A DNA stretch of 14,838 nucleotides from Lachnospiraceae bacterium (GTDB taxonomy: Bacteria > Bacillota_A > Clostridia > Lachnospirales > Lachnospiraceae), in the NCBI GenBank assembly GCA_009774655.1, contig VSOD01000057.1:1-14838 (forward strand), in the 5' to 3' direction. Each line of letters opens with the position of its first letter. The stretch's first letter is position 1. The position numbers were made by a program, and so were the translations under genes. This document shows positions 1 through 8,800 of this stretch, piece after piece. The notes below the pieces were generated by a model. The model was given only the letters and a program-made list of their open reading frames with translations. It had not been told where the DNA came from and searched no databases.

Positions 1-121
1 GAATAAATTCTCTGATGAGCAATTTATTCAACCAAGAGTTTGTGCCGAAGCGTCACAAACTCCTTGATCGCAGAGCAGAATCTGAAATTCTGCTCGCGTC
101 CTCAGCGCAAAGCGCTTCGGA
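1..121. repeat. Multi-hairpin repeat-like element before the CPBP gene
   Basis: Almost every base of this stretch falls in an inverted repeat. Perfect arms occur at 1-9/21-29 and at 36-44/54-62 (extended to 33-35/64-66 with one bulged base), 73-81/87-95 and 104-108/112-116. The nine-base loop of the second hairpin (45-53) begins CCGAAGCG, the exact complement of CGCTTCGG at 113-120, so a loop-tail pairing is possible. No convincing reading frame is present. This may be a dispersed intergenic repeat (MITE-like) or a structured RNA. The strand is unknown and the left end may lie outside the window. Confidence 0.5.
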
Positions 122-133
122 ATGGAGGAAAAG

Positions 134-1102
134 ATGGAGGGCAGAATGAATTTTGAATTGGAACGGCCGGAAGCGGTCATCAAGGCGCAGGAAAAGAAGA
201 AAGGTTTGAACTGGTTTCTGGAGATGCTGGTATTTGTGCCGGTGTTTTTTGTCTGCATGTTTGCACAGATTCTGGTCACCCTGCCGGGGGAACTGATGAT
301 TATTTCCATGAATGCAGACTATCAGGCGGCAGCGGCGGCCGGGGATCTGGAGGGGATGGCCGAGGCGCTGCGTCTGCTGGCCGGCTCGGATCTGTATATG
401 GCGCTGGCGCTGTTTTCGACTGTGGCAATGACGGCGGTCACGCTTTTATTCTGCAGGCTGGTCCAGAAGCGCAGGCCGGATACGCTTGGATTTGTGAAAA
501 GGGGAGCAGGCCGGGAGTATCTGATCGGTCTGGCGGCCGGATTTGTCGCCTTTTCTGCGGTGATCCTGCTCTGTGTATTGACAGGGACGATCAGGATCGA
601 AGGGCTTTCCGGGACCTTCGGCGGCGGTATCTTTGCGCTTTTCATGGTTGGTTATATGGTACAGGGGATGGGAGAAGAAGTGCTGTGCCGCGGCTATCTC
701 ATGGTATCTGTCGGCCGGCGTTATCCGATGTGGGTGGCGGTCTTTTCCAACGCGGTTATCTTCGCGGCGCTGCATCTGTTGAATCATGGGATCAGCGTGC
801 TGGCGTTTATTAATCTGACGCTGTTTGGTGTGTTTGCTTCTCTTTATTTTATCAAAAGGGGCAGTATCTGGGGGATCGGTGCCTTTCACAGCATCTGGAA
901 TCTGGTGCAGGGGAATTTCTGGGGACTCAGCGTCAGCGGCGGCGCTACGGAATGTTCCGTATTCAGGACCACGATGGTGGAAGAACGGGATATCATAAAC
1001 GGCGGCGCATTCGGACCGGAAGGCGGGCTTGCGGTGACGGTAGTGCTGCTTGTGGGAATTTGCGTGCTGCTGAGGAAAAAAGAAGCACAGTCGGTGCAGT
1101 AG
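134..1102 (+). CDS. CPBP family intramembrane metalloprotease (CAAX protease/Abi type)
   Basis: Predicted integral membrane protein of the CPBP (ABI, PF02517) family, which includes Rce1-like proteases and bacteriocin-immunity proteins. The C-terminal half carries the family motifs: a GEEVLCR segment (EExxxR, Glu181 and Glu182 from this start), an FAALHLLNHG segment with a conserved His, and an FHSIWN segment with the third motif. Several hydrophobic helices are visible, including one near the N-terminus (VFVPVFFVCMFA), one ending in LFCRLV, and one in the final 20 residues. Start choice: the upstream ATG at 122 has no ribosome binding site. The ATG at 134 has GGAGG five bases upstream, and the ATG at 146 also has GGAGGG four bases upstream, so 134 or 146 is likely. 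The substrate cannot be read from the sequence. Housekeeping prenyl-protein processing is not expected in bacteria, so peptide maturation or immunity are options only. Confidence 0.85.
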   Translation: MEGRMNFELERPEAVIKAQEKKKGLNWFLEMLVFVPVFFVCMFAQILVTLPGELMIISMNADYQAAAAAGDLEGMAEALRLLAGSDLYMALALFSTVAMTAVTLLFCRLVQKRRPDTLGFVKRGAGREYLIGLAAGFVAFSAVILLCVLTGTIRIEGLSGTFGGGIFALFMVGYMVQGMGEEVLCRGYLMVSVGRRYPMWVAVFSNAVIFAALHLLNHGISVLAFINLTLFGVFASLYFIKRGSIWGIGAFHSIWNLVQGNFWGLSVSGGATECSVFRTTMVEERDIINGGAFGPEGGLAVTVVLLVGICVLLRKKEAQSVQ

Positions 1103-1128
1103 GGGAGCAGGTTTTTTGGAGATATGAC

Positions 1129-1302
1129 ATGTTTGACGAGTTTGGAGAACGGGAATTATCGGAAGTGATCGTGGAAAGTGTGAAAAAGCTGGCGAGACTT
1201 CTTGCTCTGGTGATTCTTTGTCTGTATACGATGAAGGCAGGAGCTACGTATATGGCTCCTGCAAGAGCTGGAAACAGAAATTTGTTATGTCGTTTACTAT
1301 AA
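1129..1302 (+). CDS. Possible 57-residue membrane peptide with repeat-derived tail
   Basis: This short frame starts at an ATG with GGAG seven bases upstream, 26 bases after the CPBP stop. The first half is charged and helix-like (starts MFDEFGEREL). It is followed by a hydrophobic run, LARLLALVILCLY, that could span a membrane. From about residue 38 onward the codons lie in the partial copy of the palindromic repeat at 1237-1301, and the stop codon is made at the repeat's end. The peptide may therefore be the remnant of a longer or different small protein interrupted by the repeat. No family was recognised. It could share the CPBP transcript; the hairpin at 1317-1343 would end it. Confidence 0.35.
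   Translation: MFDEFGERELSEVIVESVKKLARLLALVILCLYTMKAGATYMAPARAGNRNLLCRLL
1237..1301 (+). repeat. Partial copy of palindromic MITE-like repeat
   Basis: Positions 1247-1301 match 12684-12738 at 51 of 55 bases without gaps, ending in the shared ATGTCGTTTACTATA. The 5' part contains a perfect 8-bp hairpin, GCAGGAGC (1237-1244) with GCTCCTGC (1255-1262). No counterpart of the left terminal inverted repeat found in the other copy is visible upstream, so this is a right-half copy only. Confidence 0.65.
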
Positions 1303-1316
1303 CGATACGAGTAACG

Positions 1317-1343
1317 AAGGGCTGCAGTATGAGTGCAGCCCTT
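1317..1343. terminator. Bidirectional hairpin terminator between convergent genes
   Basis: The ten-base arms AAGGGCTGCA (1317-1326) and TGCAGCCCTT (1334-1343) are perfectly complementary around a seven-base loop. On the plus strand they are followed by the T-rich TGTCTTGTG. The hairpin lies between the plus-strand CPBP/small-peptide unit and the 3' end of the minus-strand M32 gene, so it can serve both. The T tract is only moderate. Confidence 0.7.
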
Positions 1344-1358
1344 GTCTTGTGTCAGTAG

Positions 1359-2864
1359 TCAGATCTGAATGTCGTAGATCTCAGAATACTTTTCTTTAAA
1401 ATACCGGATAAGCGGCTCAGCGGATATTTCCCTGCCGCAGACTGCCCTGATCGCATCCTTGGGTTTGCGCGTATTGCCGTACCAGTGGATCTTCTGATTC
1501 AGCCATGCGGTGATGTCCTTAATCTTTCCGTTCTTAAGCAGTTCGTCCACATTCCCCAGTTCTTCCTGCAGAGTATCCAGAAGCATACCGTCGTAAATGC
1601 TGCCCAGCAGATAGGAAGGGAAGTACCCAAAGCCGCCGCCCGACCAGTGCATATCCTGCAGGATGCCCTGTGCGTCGTCTGCGGGTGTGATCTGCAGATA
1701 ATCCTGCATTTTCTGATTCCACAATGCGGGCAGGTCACTTACCGGTACATGATCTCTGAAGATCGCCTTTTCCATTTCGTAGCGCAGTATGATATGGAAG
1801 CAGTAGGTCACTTCGTCTGCGTTTACACGGATAAAGCTGTTTTGCACGTGATTGATCTCCTGGTAGAAAGTTTCTAACGGGATTTCCTTAAAGGCAGGCA
1901 GCAGCTCGCCCAGCTTGTCGTAAATGGGCAGCCAGAAGTTCTTATTCCGTCCCAGAATATTTTCATAGAACCGGGACTGGCTTTCGTGAAGCCCCATGTA
2001 ACCGCAGCTGCCGGCTACGGTGTTGTCATATTCCGGGTTGATGTTCTGTTCAAAAATGGCGTGTCCGCCTTCATGGACAGCGGAGAAGATAGAACTGAGC
2101 GGATTATTCTCATAATAGTGATTGGTTAAACGCACATCTTTGGAACAGAAGTTGAGGGTAAAAGGATGCTCTGTCTCCCCGACACTTCCGGCGTCCCTGC
2201 GGAAGCCGATATAATCAAGCAAAAGATCCTGTACCTTCCGCTGGCCGTCCGGATCGAAATAGCCTTTGAAGGCCGGATTTTCCGGTTTCTGCTTTGCAAG
2301 AATTTCTTTTATGAAGGGGATCAAATCTTTTTTCAGCGCTTCAAACAGGCCGTCGATGGTAGCGGAGTCCATGCCCTCCTCATACTGGTTGAGAAGAGCG
2401 TCGTAGACTTCCACGCCCGGATCGGTATAGCCGGCCATCTCTACAGTCAGGTCGATCATCTTCTGCAGATAAGGCGCAAACAGGCTAAAGTCGGATTTTT
2501 CCTTGGCATTCACCCAGATATTGCCGGTTTCTGCCTGGGTCTGCACGTAGGTCTTATACAGATCGGCGGGAATGCGCTTGTTGCGGTCGAAATCGCGCTT
2601 CATGCGTGTGACGATAAATTTCCATGTGTCCGTGAGGGCATCATATTCTGCCGGTTTGGCCAGTTCGGTCAGCATTTCTCCCATCTGTTCGGAGGTGGAC
2701 ATGGCGAAGACCTCTGTGGAAAAGTGGGTCAGCGCTTCCACATGACCCTCCTGTCCCAGCTTCGGGGTGCAGGTCTTCATGTCCCAGTACAGCAGCGTGA
2801 GCACATGCTCATACTGATTCATCTTTTTCAGGTACTCCTGAAATTCTTCTAATAATTTACTCAT
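1359..2864 (-). CDS. M32 family metallocarboxypeptidase (carboxypeptidase Taq-like)
   Basis: Zinc-dependent cytosolic carboxypeptidase that removes C-terminal residues from peptides. The protein has 501 residues, the normal size for peptidase family M32 (Taq, Pfu and B. subtilis YpwA types). The HEXXH zinc motif is present as HEGGH (His264, Glu265, His268), followed by the family's HESQSRFYEN segment, where Glu294 is the expected third ligand. The N-terminal helix and LLYWDMKT segment also fit the family. Start choice: a frame-compatible ATG lies at 2888, but the ATG at 2864 has GGGAG six bases upstream and gives the family's usual beginning, MSKLLEEF. A sigma-A promoter lies at 2926-2954. 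The gene is probably a stand-alone unit used in peptide turnover; nothing ties it to its sugar-related neighbours. Confidence 0.93.
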   Translation of the reverse strand: MSKLLEEFQEYLKKMNQYEHVLTLLYWDMKTCTPKLGQEGHVEALTHFSTEVFAMSTSEQMGEMLTELAKPAEYDALTDTWKFIVTRMKRDFDRNKRIPADLYKTYVQTQAETGNIWVNAKEKSDFSLFAPYLQKMIDLTVEMAGYTDPGVEVYDALLNQYEEGMDSATIDGLFEALKKDLIPFIKEILAKQKPENPAFKGYFDPDGQRKVQDLLLDYIGFRRDAGSVGETEHPFTLNFCSKDVRLTNHYYENNPLSSIFSAVHEGGHAIFEQNINPEYDNTVAGSCGYMGLHESQSRFYENILGRNKNFWLPIYDKLGELLPAFKEIPLETFYQEINHVQNSFIRVNADEVTYCFHIILRYEMEKAIFRDHVPVSDLPALWNQKMQDYLQITPADDAQGILQDMHWSGGGFGYFPSYLLGSIYDGMLLDTLQEELGNVDELLKNGKIKDITAWLNQKIHWYGNTRKPKDAIRAVCGREISAEPLIRYFKEKYSEIYDIQI

Positions 2865-2925
2865 GGCGTCTCCCTTCGGTGTAAACATTCAGCAATTTTT
2901 AAAAGAGTCTGGACATAGCGTTTAA

Positions 2926-2954
2926 ATTATACCATGTTACAGACTCTTCGCCAA
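2926..2954 (-). promoter_or_regulatory. Sigma-A promoter of the M32 gene, within a dyad
   Basis: Read on the minus strand, TTGGCG (2949-2954) is separated by 17 bases from a perfect TATAAT (2926-2931). This puts the transcription start near 2919 and leaves a leader of about 55 bases before the M32 start at 2864. Perfect nine-base arms AAGAGTCTG (2903-2911) and CAGACTCTT (2940-2948) flank the -10, with short ACAT/ATGT arms just inside them. In DNA this is an operator-like dyad; in read-through RNA from GH4 it would be a hairpin followed by TTTTAAAAATT. Confidence 0.65.
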
Positions 2955-2991
2955 TTATATTTTGATAAGCAGCAGGGGGATTCTTCTTTCT

Positions 2992-4473
2992 TTATTTCAC
3001 ATTTTCTTTTGCAGCAGCAGAGGCCATCGCCCTGTACTTTTCTTTCTCAGCCGCCATTTCCTCAACGGTTTTCGTCTTTAAGGTAAATCCTTTAACCGGA
3101 CGGTATGGCACTGTCTTGTTTTCCAGCCGTTTTCTGGCGCTTTCGATTACTTCTGTATACTGAGGCAGCCATTGTTCGCCTGCCACAAGCATTTCGTCTA
3201 CCATTTGCCTGATTTCGTCAGGCGTACATACGGCGCCTGTCAAAGGGTCCATCATGGCGGCCTGGCGTAACAGGTTCAAGTCTGCATGGACTGCGGCTTC
3301 CACGGCAAGTTTCTGTACCCATACGCTCTGGGAGCAGATGGCCGCGCACCCTAAAGGCAGGTCGCCTACTTTGGGAACGGATATGCCGTTATAGTCCACA
3401 TAGCAGGGTACTTCCACGACGCACTCGTCTGGGAGGTTCGTGATGGCGCCTTCGTTCATAATATTAAAGCACCCTCTGTACACCCGTCCCGTTTCCAAAC
3501 TTTCGATAATATAACTGCCATGTTCGCTGGAGCGGGTTTCCGGAGAGAACTTCTTCGCAGGCTCTTTGAGCCAGTTGGGGAAGTCCGTCTCGAACCAGTT
3601 GCGGCTTTCCTTGCAGACACGCAAGTATCCGGCGGTCTCGCCCTGAATCCAGTTGCTGTAATTAATCCACTTTTCCATATCCTCGGGGCGTTTCCTGTAC
3701 CACATCAGGTATTCGGAAAGATGGCCGTTGGATTCGGTGGAATAGTAGCCGAAGTTTTTCATCACATCCAGACGGATGTTCTCGTCCCTGGCAAACTCTG
3801 CCCCTTTCATAAGTTCATAAAGCTCGCCCGTGCGCTCTACGCCGTCTGTCTTGACGCTGATATACCATGTCTGGTGGTTTAATCCGGCACAGATAATATC
3901 AACCTCCTTCTTATCTCTGCCAAGGGCTTTGGCTATCTGCTCGTGTCCATGCTGTACGCCGTGACATAGTCCGTATGTTTTTACCTTGCCATATTTGTTA
4001 CATGCCCAGGTCAGCATTGCGTTGGGGTTGGAGTAATTGAGCAGGATGCATCCGGGAGCCGCCACCTCCCTGATATCTTTACAGAAGGAAAGCAATGCGG
4101 GAATACCGCGCTGCCCGTACATGATGCCGCCGATGCAGAGGGTATCGCCCACGCACTGGTCGATACCATATTTTAACGGAATTTCGACATCTGTTGCAAA
4201 AGCCTCCAACATGCCGATTCTGACACAGTTGATAACGTATTTAGCGTCTTTAAATGCTTTTCTGCGGTCCAGAGATGCATGGATTTTGATGTTCAGGCCG
4301 TTCTCGTCGATATCTCTCTGGCACAGCTGTGTCACCATGCGCAGGTTGTCGGGATTGATGTCCGTAAACGCTACCTCGATATCGTGAAATTCCGGCACGG
4401 ACAGAAGGTCTGTGAGAAGACCTCTTGTGAAACCGATGCTTCCTGCACCGATAAATGCTACTTTAAATGACAT
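2992..4473 (-). CDS. GH4 family glycoside hydrolase, alpha-galactosidase/alpha-glucuronidase-like
   Basis: NAD+- and Mn2+-dependent glycosidase of family GH4, which cleaves by an oxidation-elimination route. The protein has 493 residues. The N-terminal Rossmann motif is FIGAGSIGF (Gly9, Gly11), and the metal-site motif is CHGV (Cys170, His171), with a later CAGLNH (His200) and an NYSNPNAM segment near residue 146. The overall sequence resembles MelA-type alpha-galactosidases, for example MDPLTGAV near the C-terminus. The residue after Cys-His is Gly, whereas alpha-galactosidases typically have CHSV and Gly is linked to glucuronidase-type members, so the substrate is uncertain. The start at 4473 has AGGAGG eight bases upstream. 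It is divergent from an AraC-type regulator and is probably controlled by it. It is cytosolic; no signal peptide is seen. Confidence 0.9.
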   Translation of the reverse strand: MSFKVAFIGAGSIGFTRGLLTDLLSVPEFHDIEVAFTDINPDNLRMVTQLCQRDIDENGLNIKIHASLDRRKAFKDAKYVINCVRIGMLEAFATDVEIPLKYGIDQCVGDTLCIGGIMYGQRGIPALLSFCKDIREVAAPGCILLNYSNPNAMLTWACNKYGKVKTYGLCHGVQHGHEQIAKALGRDKKEVDIICAGLNHQTWYISVKTDGVERTGELYELMKGAEFARDENIRLDVMKNFGYYSTESNGHLSEYLMWYRKRPEDMEKWINYSNWIQGETAGYLRVCKESRNWFETDFPNWLKEPAKKFSPETRSSEHGSYIIESLETGRVYRGCFNIMNEGAITNLPDECVVEVPCYVDYNGISVPKVGDLPLGCAAICSQSVWVQKLAVEAAVHADLNLLRQAAMMDPLTGAVCTPDEIRQMVDEMLVAGEQWLPQYTEVIESARKRLENKTVPYRPVKGFTLKTKTVEEMAAEKEKYRAMASAAAKENVK

Positions 4474-4541
4474 AAAATTGTCCTCCTTATGTAAAATTTT
4501 GATTGTTCATTTTTTGCCTGCTTTGTGATATGCTCAGATAG

Positions 4542-4578
4542 CTATGAGCCGCATAAGCAGGTTATGCTCTAATCATAG
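4542..4578. promoter_or_regulatory. Nested dyad over the GH4 -10 and transcription start
   Basis: Outer arms CTATGA (4542-4547) and TCATAG (4573-4578) enclose inner arms GCATAA (4551-4556) and TTATGC (4562-4567), all perfectly complementary. The outer right arm overlaps the GH4 -10 at 4572-4577 and the centre covers the predicted start. It could be a repressor operator or a hairpin at the 5' end of the GH4 transcript. The function is inferred from position only. Confidence 0.35.
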
Positions 4579-4600
4579 ATAAGGTGTGGTGGTTTTGCAA
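4572..4600 (-). promoter_or_regulatory. Sigma-A promoter of the GH4 gene
   Basis: On the minus strand, TTGCAA (4595-4600) lies 17 bases from TATGAT (4572-4577). The -10 matches the consensus at five of six positions and the -35 at four of six, with ideal spacing. The start of transcription would be near 4565, giving a leader of about 90 bases before the GH4 ATG at 4473. The weak -35 fits a promoter that needs an activator. Confidence 0.55.
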
Positions 4601-4608
4601 TGGTAACT

Positions 4609-4636
4609 ATTTGATTAAAAGGGTAAATTTTTGATG
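4609..4636. promoter_or_regulatory. Direct repeat, candidate AraC-family activator site
   Basis: TTTGAT occurs at 4610-4615 and again at 4630-4635, exactly 20 bases apart (two helical turns), in AT-rich surroundings. Read on the minus strand, both copies fit ATCAAAWA. The pair sits just upstream of the GH4 -35 at 4595-4600, the usual place for an AraC-type activator binding direct repeats. The neighbouring regulator is the natural candidate to bind here. This is inferred from spacing and position. Confidence 0.4.
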
Positions 4637-4700
4637 TGCAGGCAGTACCTTCCTGCGCATTGATCCGTATGAAAAAGACAACCTGGAAGGAGAAGCGAAT

Positions 4701-5573
4701 ATGCAGGGAAAAGAAGACATGAAAGATAATTATGCGTTCCATTTTCTCAATGATGTGGAGCATCCGGTGGTACGTTTAAACGCCGTGGGGAAAGAGCGCT
4801 GCTGTACCGGCGACTATTTCTGGGACAACAAAAACCGACCGGAATGTTATCTTTTTCAGTATACTCTAAATGGCAGCGGGACGGTGAAGATTGACGGTGA
4901 AGCGAAGATTGTGGACAAGGGGAAAGGCTTTTTCCTCAAGATGCCAGGACCGGAATGCTACTATTTTGATGAACAAAACAATGAAGGGCCGTGGGAGTTT
5001 ATCTACATATTGTTTGAATGTGGCGCGGCGGTGGAATATTGTCGGTATATAGAGAATCATCTGGGCAGGATAATTAGCCTGCCGGTCTACAGCGGTGCGG
5101 TGGAATGGATATTTGAACTTCATGTCCAGGCGAAACGCACTAACCAGAATCCGTTTCTGCTGGGATCTATGGTGTTTTCATTCCTGTGTGCCTTATGTGG
5201 TGTTGGAAAGGAAAAAGAGAAAGCGGAGTCACCGCTGATTGTGGGGGCAAAAACTTACATGGAGGAAATGTTTATGGAGCCTGTAGGCATCAGTGACGTG
5301 GCGGCTGCCTGTCATGTCAGCCAGAGTCATCTGTCCCGGGAATTTTGTAAAGTGACTGGCGTGAAACCAAGCGAATATCTGACAAAGCTGCGTCTTAAGA
5401 AAGCGGTGGATATGTTGGCAGGCACTTCTGTGCAGCTTGCGCATGTCAGCGGGGCGTGCGGGTTTTCTTCTGCTAATTATTTCCAGAAGGTCTTTAAGAA
5501 GCATATGGGTATGTCACCCGTTCAGTTCCGCAGATATGTAAAGAGTGAAGGGTATTCCAGGTTCCAGATATAG
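4701..5573 (+). CDS. AraC family transcriptional regulator
   Basis: The protein has 290 residues, the usual size for sugar-responsive AraC/XylS regulators. The N-terminal part (about 20-160) looks like the AraC cupin-type ligand-binding and dimerisation domain, with a QYTLNGSGTVKIDG segment. The C-terminal part (about 185-285) holds two helix-turn-helix units: ISDVAAACHVSQSHLSREF, then VSGACGFSSANYFQKVFKK, followed by MSPVQFRR, the family signature. The start at 4701 has AAGGAG eight bases upstream; a second in-frame ATG at 4719 is less well placed. It is divergent from GH4, which suggests it senses a sugar related to the GH4 substrate and activates that gene, as MelR does for melA in enterobacteria. 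The ligand cannot be deduced from the sequence. Confidence 0.9.
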   Translation: MQGKEDMKDNYAFHFLNDVEHPVVRLNAVGKERCCTGDYFWDNKNRPECYLFQYTLNGSGTVKIDGEAKIVDKGKGFFLKMPGPECYYFDEQNNEGPWEFIYILFECGAAVEYCRYIENHLGRIISLPVYSGAVEWIFELHVQAKRTNQNPFLLGSMVFSFLCALCGVGKEKEKAESPLIVGAKTYMEEMFMEPVGISDVAAACHVSQSHLSREFCKVTGVKPSEYLTKLRLKKAVDMLAGTSVQLAHVSGACGFSSANYFQKVFKKHMGMSPVQFRRYVKSEGYSRFQI

Positions 5574-5695
5574 TATGCTATTCCGGTTTCAACCTGCTAT
5601 GGAGAATTGCAGACAGGAACGCCCATTTAGCTTTGTTTAGGGGACGCTCTTGATGCATATATGTTGGAGGTTAATAAAGCGGCGGATTTCTGTGC

Positions 5696-5725
5696 TTGCG
5701 GCAGAATATTCAGCTGTGTTATTAT
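5696..5725 (+). promoter_or_regulatory. Possible promoter of the helicase-nuclease gene
   Basis: TTGCGG (5696-5701) and TATTAT (5720-5725) are separated by 18 bases. The -10 matches the consensus at five of six positions, while the -35 is weak. It would give a leader of about 110 bases before the start at 5842. No other gene is supported in 5574-5841. Confidence 0.3.
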
Positions 5726-5841
5726 GGAAAACAAACACTTGGCAGTGATGGCGCCTGTATGGCGGATGCGTGCTTCCACAATCATGGCGATGCAGTAAAT
5801 TTTATTGGATAATGATTCAGGTAATTGAAATGGAGAGGACT

Positions 5842-8800
5842 ATGAACGCGGTTTTCCGGGATATCTTCCGTGCGATCCATGAGGGAAAATGGATGAGCAT
5901 CGAATACCACAACAGAGAAGATCAGATCACGAAATACTGGATCGGCATCCGTGATCTGGACGTTCACAGCCGTACCCTTTCGGTGGACGGTCTTCATCTG
6001 CGGCAGTATACGGTAGAGTCTTATGACAGGATCCGGATCGATGCCATCCAGTCCTCCAGAATCATAGAAGGCTCTTACTGCCCCGTCAATGAAAAGCTGG
6101 TTCAGGATATTTATTTAAATCCCCACAAGTATACAGCGCTGTTTGACAACACTGCCAATTTAAAGATCCTCGGGTATCTGGAGATGTGCAACCGTCTGGA
6201 CTGCGTGCCGTACAAATCGGATTTCAGTCTGGTGCGCTATCTTGATCATGACACGATCAAAGGAGAGCTGTACCAGCTGAGTCCGGAGCAGTTCCGGGAG
6301 ATCGTGAGGAATTTCCAGTATCAGTCGGAATCCGACGGGCGGGAGGATGGCCGGCTGCAGATCAGACAGCTGGCGATGAATGTCTTAAGTATTCATATGA
6401 CGAAAGGGCTGTACGTGCTGGCTTACCGCAAGCTGCATCTGGACGTGAAGCAGCGGGCGCTAAAGCCGGAGGAAGAGATCACGATCTGTACGGAGTTTGG
6501 GATCAAAGAGGAGCGGGGACGGCGTCCTGTGGAGCTCGTGACAAAACAGAGCATCCGTCGGTTTCTGGACGGTGATGAGTACGAGCTGCTTGCCGATTTC
6601 GAGGCGAATCAGGAGCGGATCAAGGACTGTATCATGCGGCGGATGCCGAGAGGCAGCTGCAATGTGGACGACATGCCGTATATTATCGGGCTGGAAGCGG
6701 ATATTGCGCTGGATCTGCATAAAGAATATCAGGCCGTTATGAAGCTGTATCGGAAAAAGGAAGTGCCGGTGCCGATCCGGGCCTTTTTCGGAGATCTGCT
6801 GGAGCGGCCCAGAAGGACGGCCGCCTATCCGATTGCGCTGATCAACCGGAACATCAATATGGATCAGCTGCTGGCGATCCACAACGCCATGAAGTATCCG
6901 GTAGCCTATATTCAGGGACCGCCGGGCACGGGGAAGACGAATACCATCATCAACACCATCGTGACGGCCTTTTTCAATGAGCGCACGGTGCTGTTTGCGT
7001 CTTATAATAACCATCCGATCAACGGCGTCTACGAGAAACTCTCCACCATAGAGTATAACGGAAAGACGATTCCTTTCCCGATCCTGCGGCTGGGCAACCA
7101 GGAGAAGGTGAAGGAGGCGCTTTTGACGATCAGGCGGCTCTACCGGGAGGTACAGAACGTGAAAGTGTTCGAGGACACGCTGGACCGCAACAAGGATGAC
7201 CGGAAGAAGCGGGCCAGACGGCTGTCGGAGCTGCTGAGACGGTATGAGGAGCTGCTGGATCTGCGGGAACGGGAGGAGACCATAGACCGGGTGCTGGAAT
7301 ATGAGGAGAAAAAGGGCGCTCTGCTGCAGACAATGGCCTTCGAGCAGGACTTGAAGGTCAGGCAGCGCGGACAGCTTCGCAGGAAGATCGAGGTCACGGG
7401 GGAGGTGTCGGAAGCGGAAGCGCTTTCCCTGCTGGATGATAATATAGAAGACCTGAAAAAGTACCTCTACTATATCTCGGCAGGCTATATCAAGAAGATC
7501 GGGCAGCAGAAAAACGCCGACCTGCTGGAGATTCTGGAAATGGAGGAGGACGGAAAGCAGCTGGAGGCTTTTGGCAGGTATCTGGGGAAAAAGGAGAATA
7601 TCTTAAAGCTGCAGAAAATCTTTCCGATCATCGCCACTACCTGTATCTCGGCCCATCGTCTCGGAGAGCCGGAGCCGATGTTTGATATGGTGATCATGGA
7701 TGAGGCCAGCCAGTGCAATATTGCGGTTTCGCTGGTGCCCATCCTGCGGGGGACGAGCCTGATGCTGGTAGGCGACCCGCAGCAGCTCAATCCGGTGATT
7801 TTGCTGGATGAGCTGACCAACAATAAACTGCGGAAGCGTTATACGGTGTCCGACGAATATGACTACCGGAAAAATTCCATCTATAAGACGTATCTGGCCT
7901 GTGACGCGGTCAGCGACGAGACGCTTTTGCACAACCATTACCGGTGCCATAAGAATATCATCGGGTTTAACAACCGTAAGTATTATCATTCCAAACTCAG
8001 TATCCTGTCCGAGAGCAGGGAGGAACAGCCCCTTGTCTATCTGGACATGCAGGATACCTTTTCGGAGCTTAAGAATACGGCGCCGGCGGAGGCCGCTGAG
8101 ATCGCCAGATATGCCGCGCTGAACAGGGATAAAAATATCGGCGTCATTACGCCCTTTGTCAACCAGAAGAAGTTGATCGAGGAAGCGCTGGCCCGGGCGA
8201 AAGTGGACAATGTGACCTGCGGAACGGTGCATGCCTTTCAGGGGGACGAGAAAGACGTGATTCTTTTTTCCACGGCGATCACGGAGCAGACCCAAGCGGG
8301 CACCTACGAGTGGCTGAAAAACAACAAGGAGCTGATCAATGTGGCAACGTCGCGGGCCAGAGATAAGCTGATCGTCCTTTCCAGCAGGCAGCATCTGGAA
8401 CGTCTGCACCAGAAGGAAGGGGAAGACGATCTGTATGAACTGGCCCAGTATGTGTGGTCCAACGGAACCTCTGCGGTCACACCCAAGCAGACGGCATCCA
8501 GGGCGTTGGGCGTTAAGCCTTTCAGCAGCGCCACGGAGGAGGCTTTTCTGGAAAACCTGAATCATGCGCTGGGGAATATCTGGCTGACCCAGAGCCGCTA
8601 TACGGTCCACAAGGAGGTGGCCATCGACCATGTCTTTCAAGGGAACGAACGCTATAATGACTTCTTTTATAACGGACGCTTTGATTTCGTGGTGTATGAG
8701 AAGCACGGAACGACGGAGCTGCCGATTCTGGCCATTGAACTGGACGGCAAAGAGCATTTCGAGGACGAAATAGTGCAAAACCGTGACCGGAAGAAGAAAG

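Noticed and set aside
5661..5798. 45-codon plus-strand frame before the helicase-nuclease gene
   Set aside because: No ribosome binding site before its ATG and no recognisable protein character; it overlaps the likely leader and promoter of the large gene.
5770..5841. N-terminal extension of the helicase-nuclease to the GTG at 5770
   Set aside because: No ribosome binding site precedes it, whereas the ATG at 5842 has GGAGAGG directly upstream.
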